Position numbers and translations under genes: made by a program. The notes below the pieces were generated by a model. It saw nothing but the letters and a program-made list of their open reading frames with translations, did no database searches and was not told the DNA's origin. A DNA stretch of 45,776 nucleotides, taken from positions 67,125 through 112,900 of the forward strand of contig MU631405.1 of the NCBI GenBank assembly GCA_026770615.1. The letters are read 5' to 3'. Shown here one piece after another: positions 38,444-45,776 of this stretch (positions are counted from its first letter, which is position 1; every line of letters starts with the position of its first letter). Origin of the DNA: Pavlovales sp. CCMP2436. Its lineage: Eukaryota; Haptophyta; Pavlovophyceae; Pavlovales.

Positions 38444-38608
38444 CAGGGTGTCGCGGGCAAGAAGAACGGCGCTTTTAAGACTGAGGCTCAATTTCTTAGC
38501 GAATTACATACAAACAATGCCTTAATATTGCTTAAAGTACTATTGAAGGCGCACAAAATGTGGCTCAATTTCTTAACGGTATGGCTTCTTGTTGCCAACG
38601 ACACCCTG
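38444..38608. mobile_element. TA-flanked MITE 2
   Basis: 165 bp between TA dinucleotides (38442-38443 and 38609-38610). Ends CAGGGTGTCG and CGACACCCTG pair, extended by GGCAA.AAGAA. The left half (AACGGCGCTTTTAAGACTGA, TTAGCGAATTACATACAAAC) matches the reverse complement of MITE 1. Confidence 0.8.
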
Positions 38609-38610
38609 TA

Positions 38611-39279
38611 GTCCGATTTGCTGTGCACACAGATCAGGCCGCAGTTGTGACGCTTCCGCCTGCAGCCACAGGACGCGCTCCTCGCGCAGCTGCCCTAGAC
38701 CGTTCTGCTGGTGTTGCGCTCCTATATTGCGCAGCATGCATCATACGCAGGATAATACGACTAAAAGATACACGGCTGCAACGAATGGGCAGCGAGCTCC
38801 ACGCCGGCAATCTCTGGTCACTTCTTCTTCATCGGCTCACGACGCCTCGTGGAGCTAACCAGATTCTCTTAGCTGTGCTCAAGGTCATATGTATATTTGT
38901 TAGTTACGAAATAGTTATACGACCTGTTTATAATACACCTGTTTGGCGCGCAATGTTTATTTCTAAATATCCTGCCGGGTTGGAGGTGAATGTTCAGTTC
39001 GGGCTCGTATTCGGTAATGGTGGAGCTCTAATAAAAAACACAAAAAGGAGAGAAGGAGAAAAGGAAGGGAGAGAAGAAAAGGGATAAGGGAAGGGGAGGG
39101 GGTAGGGGAAGGGAGAGCGAGAAAGGCCCCGCGAAGAAGCAAATGTCGCAAATATTGGGTAGCTGGCTGTATAACTAACTTAACTAATATCTATCTAACT
39201 AATTAAGAAGAATATATACATTATAAATTACAAATCGTTTACATTCGGACCGTCGTTCCGCACTCTGTTGCAATTGGTC
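38611..39279. other. Spacer without a recognised gene
   Basis: A short plus-strand frame around 38560-39087 has no family-like sequence and ends in a purine-rich GGAGAAGG tract (39045-39125). From 39170 it is AT-rich, the probable 3' flank of the minus-strand gene. Confidence 0.4.
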
Positions 39280-41469
39280 TCACTCAGTCGGTGCAACAAA
39301 CAGAGGGCACTTTGAGCTGCGCCACTTGCCGGGGCAGCTAGCCCCCATGCACGACTTGCATACACGGGGAGCGCGCTGAGCCATGTCTGGGCCGCGATCC
39401 CCGTGCCGTCTTTGTTCCCGCTGCGCCGGCGGCTGAGCAGGTTGCGGAGCGCCGATGAGTACGCCCCCGACTACCTGTGCGCAGCTGACCGCGCGCATTC
39501 CAAAAGGAGCTGACAGCATCTGCGCATGGTAGACGGGCTGCGCACCGAAAGGAGCTGCAGTTCGAGGAGCAGCAGCTGCTCCCTTCCGTCCTGCCGCCCC
39601 CGCTAGCGAGTAGCTTCTCCCTCCCTGCCCTCCCGCAATCATGCTAGGGGCGGTGCAGACGGGGGGGAGGATGACGGAGGTGGGGAGGGCGGAGGTGGGG
39701 AAAGCGGAGGTGGGGAAGGTGGAGATGGGGAGGATGGGGTTGGCGAGGACGGTGGTGGGGAGGAGAGCGGAGGTGAGGAGGGCGGAGGTGGGGAGGATGA
39801 CGTTGACGAGGACGGGGGTGGGGTGGATAAAGGCGGGGATGGTCCGGGTGGGAGGGCTGGCGGCTGTCGCGGGTATAGGAGCCGGCAGCGAGGCTGGCGC
39901 GGTGTGGCGGTTGAGCGCCTCGAGCCGCGCGAGTTGAGCTGCTGCGCCGCTAACTGCTTTGCGCACTTTCTGGTTCCGCTCCCAGTCGGCGAAGTGCTCG
40001 CGCAGGTAGACCGGTAGCTTGGGGAAGATGGCCTTGCCGTCAGCATGCTTGCACCACTCGATCGCCATGCTGTCAAAGTTGAGCGGACCCGGCGGCGCAG
40101 CGAGGACGAGCGAGTGGAAGAGCACATTATCCTCCTTGCCGTGCACCGGCAGCAGCGGGAGCTTGGTGTCCATCGACTTGGCGATGAACGCGTGCTCGGG
40201 CGTCAGCTTGAGCGTAGCCGGCAGCGTGATCTGGTCGATCGCCGCGCCGAGCTCGGTCGAGTGGAGGGGCACCGTGTCGAACGTCTCGGCGGTCGGAGCG
40301 AAGTCGCCCGTGTTGGACCACTCGGGAAAGAGGAGGACGGACCATTTCTGGCTGACGAGCACCTGCAGGAGGTCGATGAGCCACGTATCGTACATGTCGA
40401 GCACCGGGAAGCCAGGTCGCAGCCGCTCCGACACGCGCTGGTTGTAGCAGTGCCGGTGCCACTTCAAAAGCACGCTGGCCATCCAGACCCCAACGTTCCA
40501 CGTGCCAAATGTTGTCACCAGGCCCTTGTGGTGGGCCTCCGGGTGGTTGGAGCCGCGGCTGCAGTCGTAGAGGGCGTTGCCGTGCGAGTCGGCGAGCGGC
40601 TCGCCGCGGGAGTCGACCCGCTGGTATATATGAATGTGGGGGGGGGGGGGTGAGCAGCAGGCAGTGAGCAGCAGGCAGTGGATAGCGGACAGTAAACGCA
40701 GAAAGCCCAAACGGGCAACAGCAGGGTGACGCGCGCTCACCTGCTTGTAAATGAGAAAGCCCGGCGGATCCGATGCGAGACCAGCGAGGATCTTCCTGAA
40801 CACGTTGTCCGCCTTGCCCCACGCCGCGTCGTTGAAGAGTGGCTTGCCATTCTCGTCACACTTGGGGCCGTACACCGCGTAGACTGCGCGCACGCGCCAG
40901 TAGAGCTTGCTCGGCGGCGGCACGACCCGCGGTTTGCGCGCGTGAAAGTAGGAGACGTCGTGGTACATCTTCGCCTCAATCCTCTCGTCCGCCATGCCGT
41001 AGGCGCGTAGCGACGCCTTCACCCGCTCGAGGATGGACGCGTCCCACACGAACCACGCGTTCTGCAACGCCACGTAGTAGCCCTTCTTGCTCGAGTGGTG
41101 CATGGGCATCTTGGCGCGGTTCATGTAGCGGCAGGCATCGCCGAGCACGGAGGAGAACTTGTCAGCAATGGTGCCCGTGGGAGCCACAGAGAGCTTGACG
41201 CCCTCGCCGCTGCCGCCATGCCCGGCTGCGATCGCAGCGGTGTGCAGCATCTCAGCGATCTCCTGCTCCGTCAGATTCTCACCGTCGCCGCTCGTTCTTC
41301 TCATTCTCCGCCTTATTGTTCTGCCGCTTCGCCTCCTGCTCCTCCGGCGTCTCGGTCCTCCGCTACCTGTGCTCTCTGTCCTTGGCCCATCCTGGCCACG
41401 AGGAAGCGGAAGGCTGATGCTGCGCAGCAGGAGGGAAGGAGGGGAAGGAGGGAATGGGGGGTTGGGCAC
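39280..41469 (-). CDS. Transposase-derived protein with C-terminal zinc knuckle
   Basis: The frame is open for 729 codons. Removing a phase-0 intron at 40621-40740 gives about 689 aa; the true start may be a later Met such as MRRTSGDGENLTEQ. The core pattern YDCSRGSNHPEAHHKG, then TFGTWNVGVWMASVLLKWHR, HCYNQRVSERLRPGFP and MYDTWLIDLLQVLV resembles the 'RG(T/S)N..E..H' C-terminal region of DDE-type transposases found as single genes in algae, fungi and oomycetes. After a Pro/Ser-rich LPTSA repeat region, the protein ends with CKSCMGASCPGKWRSSKCP, a knuckle often seen at the end of such proteins. No terminal repeats were identified around it, so it could be a domesticated gene or a decayed element. 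The upstream catalytic Asp residues cannot be assigned by eye. Confidence 0.55.
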   Translation of the reverse strand: MPNPPFPPSPPSLLLRSISLPLPRGQDGPRTESTGSGGPRRRRSRRRSGRTIRRRMRRTSGDGENLTEQEIAEMLHTAAIAAGHGGSGEGVKLSVAPTGTIADKFSSVLGDACRYMNRAKMPMHHSSKKGYYVALQNAWFVWDASILERVKASLRAYGMADERIEAKMYHDVSYFHARKPRVVPPPSKLYWRVRAVYAVYGPKCDENGKPLFNDAAWGKADNVFRKILAGLASDPPGFLIYKQVSARHPAVARLGFLRLLSAIHCLLLTACCSPPPPHIHIYQRVDSRGEPLADSHGNALYDCSRGSNHPEAHHKGLVTTFGTWNVGVWMASVLLKWHRHCYNQRVSERLRPGFPVLDMYDTWLIDLLQVLVSQKWSVLLFPEWSNTGDFAPTAETFDTVPLHSTELGAAIDQITLPATLKLTPEHAFIAKSMDTKLPLLPVHGKEDNVLFHSLVLAAPPGPLNFDSMAIEWCKHADGKAIFPKLPVYLREHFADWERNQKVRKAVSGAAAQLARLEALNRHTAPASLPAPIPATAASPPTRTIPAFIHPTPVLVNVILPTSALLTSALLPTTVLANPILPISTFPTSAFPTSALPTSVILPPVCTAPSMIAGGQGGRSYSLAGAAGRKGAAAAPRTAAPFGAQPVYHAQMLSAPFGMRAVSCAQVVGGVLIGAPQPAQPPAQREQRRHGDRGPDMAQRAPRVCKSCMGASCPGKWRSSKCPLFVAPTE
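39655..39850. repeat. GGAGGTGGGGA-type minisatellite within the gene
   Basis: Irregular 10- and 20-bp repeats (GGCGGAGGTGGGGA, GGATGACG). In the minus-strand gene they encode repeats such as LPTSALPTS. Confidence 0.8.
40621..40740 (-). other. 120-nt phase-0 intron without stop codons
   Basis: AAGCAG|GTGAGCGCG...ATATACCAG|CGGGTC on the minus strand, exactly 40 codons with no in-frame stop. It includes a C12 run and two CACTGCCTGCTGCT copies. The flanks (FLIYKQ and RVDSRGEP) look coding; the intron sequence does not. Confidence 0.65.
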
Positions 41470-41704
41470 AGGTTATTATGAGGACAAGCGAGCAGGGATG
41501 GGGAGCGAGCGATCAGGTATGGGGAGCAAGCGAGCAGGGCGGACTACCCGCTCGTGTACGAGGCGGCGGCGTTGGGCCTTTGGCAAAATTTAGGTCTTTA
41601 CCTCGACGCCTATGAAAAAGGTTCAGATCTTTTCCTTTTATATATAGAGTTAATTATTCCCGGCTATGGCTATGGCTATTATATGTAATATTATATTATT
41701 TTCC
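41470..41704. other. Flank of the transposase-derived gene
   Basis: GGGGAGCGAGCGA short repeats at 41490-41545, then AT-rich sequence with TATATATAGAGTTAA. No gene. Confidence 0.4.
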
Positions 41705-42073
41705 TTAGGAGTGATCTGGTGTCCCGCGAACACGTCGGCAGCTCAACAACGGCCTTGTCGTCCTGGTCTCACCGGCTGTCGCCTTGCGCCTCATTTTTTG
41801 GGGCACGCCGCGCCATAGTTTTGAGTCGACGCCCCGCGCCCGTCGAGGATAAGCATTCTTGGCCGCCCGCGCCGCGGCCTGCGCATGAGTCTCCGCGATC
41901 TCCGAGGCCTCCACCGCCATCTCGGCTTTGCCAGCCGCCTCGAGGGCAGATTTGGCCGCCGACTCGGCCAACGACGCCTTGACCTTCATCGCGGCTGCCT
42001 TCACGACCAAGTCCTCCGCCGACGCCGCCGACGCCGCGAGGTGGTCCGAGGTGCGGTGCATGGAAATATTCAT
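41705..42073 (-). CDS. Ala-rich helical open frame, unrecognised
   Basis: 122 codons. KVKASLAESAAKSALEAAGK and AEMAVEASEIAETHAQAAAR form one long Ala/Glu/Lys helix with coiled-coil character. The Arg-rich C-terminus may be non-coding. It could be a small gene or one exon of a larger gene. No family assignment. Confidence 0.3.
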   Translation of the reverse strand: MNISMHRTSDHLAASAASAEDLVVKAAAMKVKASLAESAAKSALEAAGKAEMAVEASEIAETHAQAAARAAKNAYPRRARGVDSKLWRGVPQKMRRKATAGETRTTRPLLSCRRVRGTPDHS

Positions 42074-42387
42074 ATGAGTTATTGACAGAAATAGAGATAA
42101 TTATTTTTTTAGTTATCTACATTTTTCTTAGACCGATAGGGGGTCACCGGATTTGTCGAAATGGAGGTAAAGTCTCACTTTTGAGCGGGCATGAGCAGGG
42201 CCAGCAGCGGTAGCAGCATCTCAAGTCTATTATGGGACCGTCATGCATTTATATTTGTGTGACTCCTATACTGATGGCAAAGACGCCAAACGAGCCAGTC
42301 GAATAATTCACCGCCGTCGGAATGGAAAGGTGCTCATGTCATAAGACGGGCGATCAGGCGCGACGCTAATCTAATTTAAGAATTACT

Positions 42388-42483
42388 GATAGGAATTCAA
42401 GCTAGCGTCTGACTATCCTGGACCAATTCTAATATTATATGGTGAACCCTAACCAGTCAGACGCCAGCTTGAATCCATATCAG
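42388..42483. mobile_element. Head-to-head pair of family S ends (MITE-like)
   Basis: Left CTGATAGGAATTCAAGCTAG and CGTCTGACT; right AGTCAGACGCCAGCTTGAAT and CCATATCAG. The ends are inverted repeats of about 29 bp with three mismatches, around a 38-bp AT-rich centre. It could be two truncated S copies in opposite orientation, or a small element with real terminal repeats. Confidence 0.65.
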
Positions 42484-42504
42484 GAATACGAAATGACCCT
42501 ATAT

Positions 42505-42610
42505 TATGTTCCCTCTTCGGCGTAGCACGTCGGAGCCTGCGTCGGATGAGCGTTGATACTTAACCATAAAGATCAGCTTGATTCGTCACACTACCAGCCA
42601 GAACCTCCTT
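42505..42610 (-). mobile_element. SINE-like family C, copy e
   Basis: TTCGGCGTAGCACGTCGGAG and CCTGCGTCGGATGAGCG, then AGATCAGCTTGATTCGTCAC and CCAGCCAGAACCTCCTTAC; reverse orientation to copies b, c and d. Confidence 0.65.
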
Positions 42611-42634
42611 ACATAAATATACAACATGAACTTC

Positions 42635-42668
42635 CAGGCCCAGTCAGACGCTAGCTTGAGTCCCTTAT
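42635..42668 (+). mobile_element. Family S end fragment
   Basis: CCCAGTCAGACGCTAGCTTG followed by AGTCCCTTATAGCAG, about 34 bp of the fixed end only. Confidence 0.55.
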
Positions 42669-42719
42669 AGCAGTTTCAGAAATGTTTCATTTTCTCTGTA
42701 ATTAGTTATAGCTCCAACT

Positions 42720-42930
42720 TTAAGGCTTGTTGTATCTTGAATCCGGATTCAACACCACCACAGCCTGCTCGCCAGCAGCCCCGGCCAGCCCGGCGGCTGC
42801 ACTTTCCGCCCGCAGCTCTGACAGCAGCCGCACGCGCAGCAGCGAAGAGCGAGCAGCGTGACCAGCGCTGCCCCCAGCGTGCGGCGCTCGCGGCGCGGGG
42901 CCCACTCCGCGGCTGAGCTGGAGGAAGCGT
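42720..42930 (-). other. GC-rich island with possible exon
   Basis: The minus strand reads LLRVRLLSELRAESAAAGLA and GEQAVVVLNPDSR in one frame, which could be an exon. Other frames are also open. No family recognised. Confidence 0.25.
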
Positions 42931-43119
42931 GATGTTCAACCGCTCCTGGGCAATCGAGTGTGTAACGGCAGACCCCTGAGACGGAACCTATTCCTATTAT
43001 CCTGGTGAACCTATGAAAACTTTGTTTTCTCTGGTACCCAGCTCGCACCCGGTTAGTTGTCGGCGCGGCGCGGCGCCGCGCCACGCCGGTTCAAACAATG
43101 TAAACTGTATATAGATGCA

Positions 43120-43700
43120 TGGCTCAATAGGTAAAAAATTAAATCAGTTTGGAAACACTCAGTTCATAAATAGCCATAGGTAAAAACTCAAACCAGTTTG
43201 GAAACGTTGTGTAAACTCGAAATTGGGGGGCCTGGCAGTGGATACTGCTGTTGGCGTGCTACCAGCTACCCGGACGTCTCCCATGACATTATTAGCTAGG
43301 TTATGGCCCATGCGGACGGGGCCCGGCAGGGAGCCGACGGCGAGACGTGACTTAGTCGGGGAGCAGGAACGCGCGGAAAGCCCGAGTGGGATGAGCCCCA
43401 CCCGGAATTTATCCCGCGAAACAGAAATAAGAGCAAACAGCAAATTACATCCCAGATCTCGCCTCGCTGGACGAGAGCCAGTTGTGACGGGGGCGCGCGC
43501 CATTGAGCCGGATAGACCCGTGCGAGCGGCCCGCCCAGGGGCTGGCAGCAGCCCGGTTTTCCCAGATCTCGCCTCACCGGCCGAGTGGCCCCCGCGCGGT
43601 AAATGGTATAGTGATAGGGGTAAATTGAAACGAAGGAGAGGAGTCCGGTACGGGTACGCCGCCATTCAGCACTCATTTCAAAAATAAACTGCTCCACAAA
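43120..43700. other. Spacer with short tandem repeats
   Basis: ATAGGTAAAAA...AGTTTGGAAAC occurs twice (about 43128-43155 and 43178-43206), and CCCAGATCTCGCCTC occurs at 43450 and 43561. Open frames on both strands are not family-like; no gene called. Confidence 0.45.
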
Positions 43701-43789
43701 GCGAACACGCCCAACCCGCCTCACCCGCCTCCGCTGTCCTCCTCGCACATGCGGCACGAGGGGCTCGCACCGCAGCACGTGCCGCCCTC

Positions 43790-44310
43790 GGGCGGCACGA
43801 GGAGGCTAAAACGCCCCCCGCAGGCGCGCCCAATCTCACAGAGCGTCGGGAGGACCTCGGCGGCCCGGCGCGCCAGCGAGCCATCGCCGTCATAAACCCC
43901 CCCGAGGGTGCCGGCGCAGAGAGGCGAGTTCAGATAGCGACGCGGCCCCCTCCAGGACTGCGCCTTCGGCGTGCTCGAAACGCCCCAAAAGCGTCGTTGC
44001 GCACGGTGCCGCCGGAGCGTATCGTAGACCTCGGCGGCCCGGCGCGCAAATGCGATCGCCGTCATGGACCCCCATGCGGGTGCTGGCGCCGAGGGGCGAG
44101 CTCGGATAGCAACGCGGGGTCCTGGAGGACTGCGCCTTCGGCGTGCCCAAAACGGGCAGAAGGCGTCGTCGTGCACAATGCCGAGAACCTTCGAGAAGTC
44201 CTCGGCGGCCCGGCCCGCCCGCGGGACATCGCCGTCATGGACCCCCATGGGGGTGCTGGCGCCGAAGGGCGAGCTCCGCTACAGACGTTTGGCCCCTCCA
44301 GGCGAGCGTC
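43790..44310 (-). repeat. ~165-bp tandem repeat array, possibly coding
   Basis: About three units. On the plus strand each has TCGGCGGCCCGGC, ATCGCCGTCATGGACCCCCA, GGCGCCGA.GGGCGAG and CTGCGCCTTCGGCGTGC. On the minus strand the units encode related strings in shifting frames (GGVYDGDGSLARRAAEVLPT; ARRAAEVYDTLRRH; GRAAEDFSKVLGIV), as do FGHAEGAVLQDPALLSELA and FEHAEGAVLEGAASLSELA. This suggests a decayed repeat-protein gene; the last unit ends PPEGGTCCGASPSCRMCEED. Confidence 0.55.
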
Positions 44311-44705
44311 CATGACCGGCTCAGATCGCCCCGAAAGCGTCGTCAAACCAGCCGGCAGGGTGCTCGACGTAGGCCGGTCCGTGAGGTTCGACGGTCATGT
44401 CCCGCTGACGACCACGGCCACCGAGCGCGCTGAAGGCGCGCGAGGTGCGGCTCAGGGTAGCCGAGGTCCGAGGTCCGAGCTCCGCTTCCGGGGCACGGTA
44501 GCGGAGCTTTATCCCTACAAAAATCCCGCGGTAGCGGAGCTCTCCACCCGTTTCGTCGATTTACCTTCCGAATTAAATTTTCTACACCTTCCGTACACTC
44601 GCAACAGTTTTTTAAGGCTGACGATCGTGAAGAAGTTGCAAGTGGCAACGTTGTTTCGCGCGTTGTGAAGAACAACTTCGTCACTCGCAACTCCTTCTCA
44701 ATCGG

Positions 44706-44995
44706 TCACGCTGCCGCAAAAGGTGTAATTTCGGTGGACAAGGCTCCGTGGAAGCGGTCGTCGGCGCGCAGGTAGTCGGGCGCGAGGTCGAACTTGGCCA
44801 GCACGAGCCGCCCGGAATCCGTCGCGGGCGGGGCGATGACGACCTCGAGTGTGTCGGCGCCAGCGTTGAGAGCCGCGAGCGTGCGGGGTCGGTGCGCGGC
44901 GGCTTACCCAACGCAGCGTCGGCGCCGCCACGCTGTCCGCGGAGAGCGCCGTAGAGGAGGAGGGCAGCGACCGCGGCCGCGGCCAGGCCCTGCAT
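44706..44995 (-). CDS. Possible small two-exon gene with signal-like N-terminus
   Basis: An ATG at 44995 starts MQGLAAAAVAALLLYGALRG, a hydrophobic signal-like stretch, with a GTAAGC donor at 44907. Downstream, 44903-44706 is an open frame (66 codons) in another register reading LAALNAGADTLEVVIAPPAT and LVLAKFDLAPDYLRADDRF, ending in TGA. No acceptor AG fits the phases well, so the join is unproven. Function unknown. Confidence 0.3.
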
Positions 44996-45454
44996 GCGGC
45001 GGCCGCGCATCGCGAGGCCCTACATGCGCGCCCCGGGATGCGATGACGGTGCCCAGCCGTACTCGATTCCCGCGCAGAAGGTAGTTGTTGACGACTTGGC
45101 CGACTTGGCCGATACAGTACGAAAGGCGGGCGGCGGGTCGGCGAGGGCCTCGGGCGGGAGCATGCCAAGCGGCCATGCCGCGGCGAGCTCACACGCGTGC
45201 ACCATGACGCGGCGTGGGGCGAGCGTCGGCGTCGCTCCGAGCGTCCAACGCGGGCGCCGGCGTCGGCGTCGCCCGGCCCCGGTCGCCCGTGTCGGCCTGC
45301 GGGCACGCACCGGGCGGGGCCGGCGCGCGGGTTCCGCCCGTGGCGGCGGCCGGCGCGGCGACCCAGACCCGCGCGAGAGCTCCGTGGCGTCGGCCGTACC
45401 CAGTAGGTATCGGGTCCACGGTGGAGTAGATTTGGCCGGCCGGCGGGGCGGCGC
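44996..45454. other. Very GC-rich stretch, no firm gene
   Basis: Overlapping open frames run on both strands because stops are rare at this GC content. One minus-strand frame has VMVHACELAAAWPLGMLPPE and FCAGIEYGWAPSSHPG, which could be coding, but I cannot assign it. Confidence 0.3.
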
Positions 45455-45503
45455 GCTGTCGCAAGCTTACTACCGAGGCCTGACGTAGTAAGCTTGCGAC
45501 AGC
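45455..45503. repeat. Perfect 18-bp inverted repeat, 13-nt loop
   Basis: GCTGTCGCAAGCTTACTA (45455-45472) and its exact reverse complement (45486-45503). Confidence 0.95.
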
Positions 45504-45776
45504 ACCATCCATTTTCAGAACGTGTAAATGCCGAACCGATGGTTTCGGTCCCAGGGCCTCAGTTTTCAAAGTAACTCAACTTCCACACTGGTATCCGGGG
45601 GCGCGGGAGCTGGTCCCAGTTTTAACTGGAAGACCGCGAACGGGACCGGAGGTTTTTATAGATATTTACACACCGGGGCGCACGCCTCGGCCGCGGTGAC
45701 TGCGGCGGCCGCGGCGGCCGCGGCGGAAAGGGCACACGCACCTAAATGGACGTGAGCGTTGTGTGTGGGGGGGGGG
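45504..45776. other. End of window, no firm gene
   Basis: A short plus-strand frame (45528-45755) ends in an Ala run coded by (GCGGCC)n, then (GT)n and G9. On the minus strand TATCTATAAAAACC near 45655 resembles a TATA box but has no gene assigned. Confidence 0.3.

Noticed and set aside
39280..41469. Acyltransferase (DGAT2-like) identity for the minus-strand gene
   Set aside because: No HPHG or EPHS motif. The RGSN..E..H region and the zinc knuckle fit a transposase-derived protein better.
42388..42483. Calling this a proven MITE
   Set aside because: The ends are inverted, but they equal the fixed end of the SINE-like family and no clean target duplication is seen, so two opposed fragments remain possible.
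43223..43687. Plus-strand 154-codon frame and its antisense partners
   Set aside because: No family-like sequence. It crosses short direct repeats, and composition alone explains the lack of stops.
1..45776. tRNA or rRNA genes
   Set aside because: I scanned for cloverleaf-like GGTTCGAATCC contexts and rRNA blocks and found none that fold or match convincingly. A covariance-model search would be decisive.

Overview
This is nuclear DNA from a eukaryote, most likely a photosynthetic alga with a complex (secondary) plastid. Its genes have GT-AG introns and GC-rich coding sequence. One gene encodes a PsbP-like thylakoid-lumen protein, and others encode AMPK-beta-like and AMBRA1-like proteins. The retroelement load is heavy, and there are two runs of N. 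A haptophyte-like alga would fit, but the sequence alone does not settle the lineage. There is no sign of operons or other prokaryotic organisation.

Host-type genes are sparse islands. (1) 1.6-2.8 kb (+): 3' exons of a conserved FAD/NAD(P)-binding flavoprotein. (2) 3.2-4.4 kb (-): an F-box/LRR-like protein with a cysteine-rich C-terminus. (3) 8.0-8.9 kb (-): an AMPK/SNF1 beta-subunit-like gene broken inside its CBM48 domain. (4) 19.1-20.0 kb (-): a PsbP-domain protein. (5) 32.8-36.0 kb (+): an AMBRA1-like WD-repeat protein with three exons. (6) 37.1-38.3 kb (+): a ParA/MinD-family ATPase with an N-terminal membrane segment. (7) 39.3-41.5 kb (-): a transposase-derived protein with a C-terminal zinc knuckle.

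Most of the rest is mobile DNA. One non-LTR (LINE) family is present as about eight pieces, all pointing the same way (3' end at the lower coordinate). The longest, 25.6-32.75 kb, has endonuclease, reverse transcriptase (YMDD), RNase H, a CCHC finger and a hydrophilic tail made of about 24-residue repeats. A decayed Ty1/copia element (about 11.95-18.12 kb; Gag, protease, integrase, RT/RNase H, candidate 3' LTR) is joined to a LINE tail. Two SINE-like families each keep one fixed end and are cut to different lengths at the other. Several insertions have clear target-site duplications; removing one from the LINE reconnects the LINE reading frame. Two TA-flanked MITEs, several long palindromes and many minisatellites fill the gaps.

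The observations most worth checking are: a chimera of an AMBRA1-like gene fragment fused to a LINE 3' end next to the PsbP gene; the nested SINE-like insertions; a perfect 64-bp palindrome built from a motif dispersed through the window; and two genes with stop-free, in-frame introns of 96 and 120 nt.
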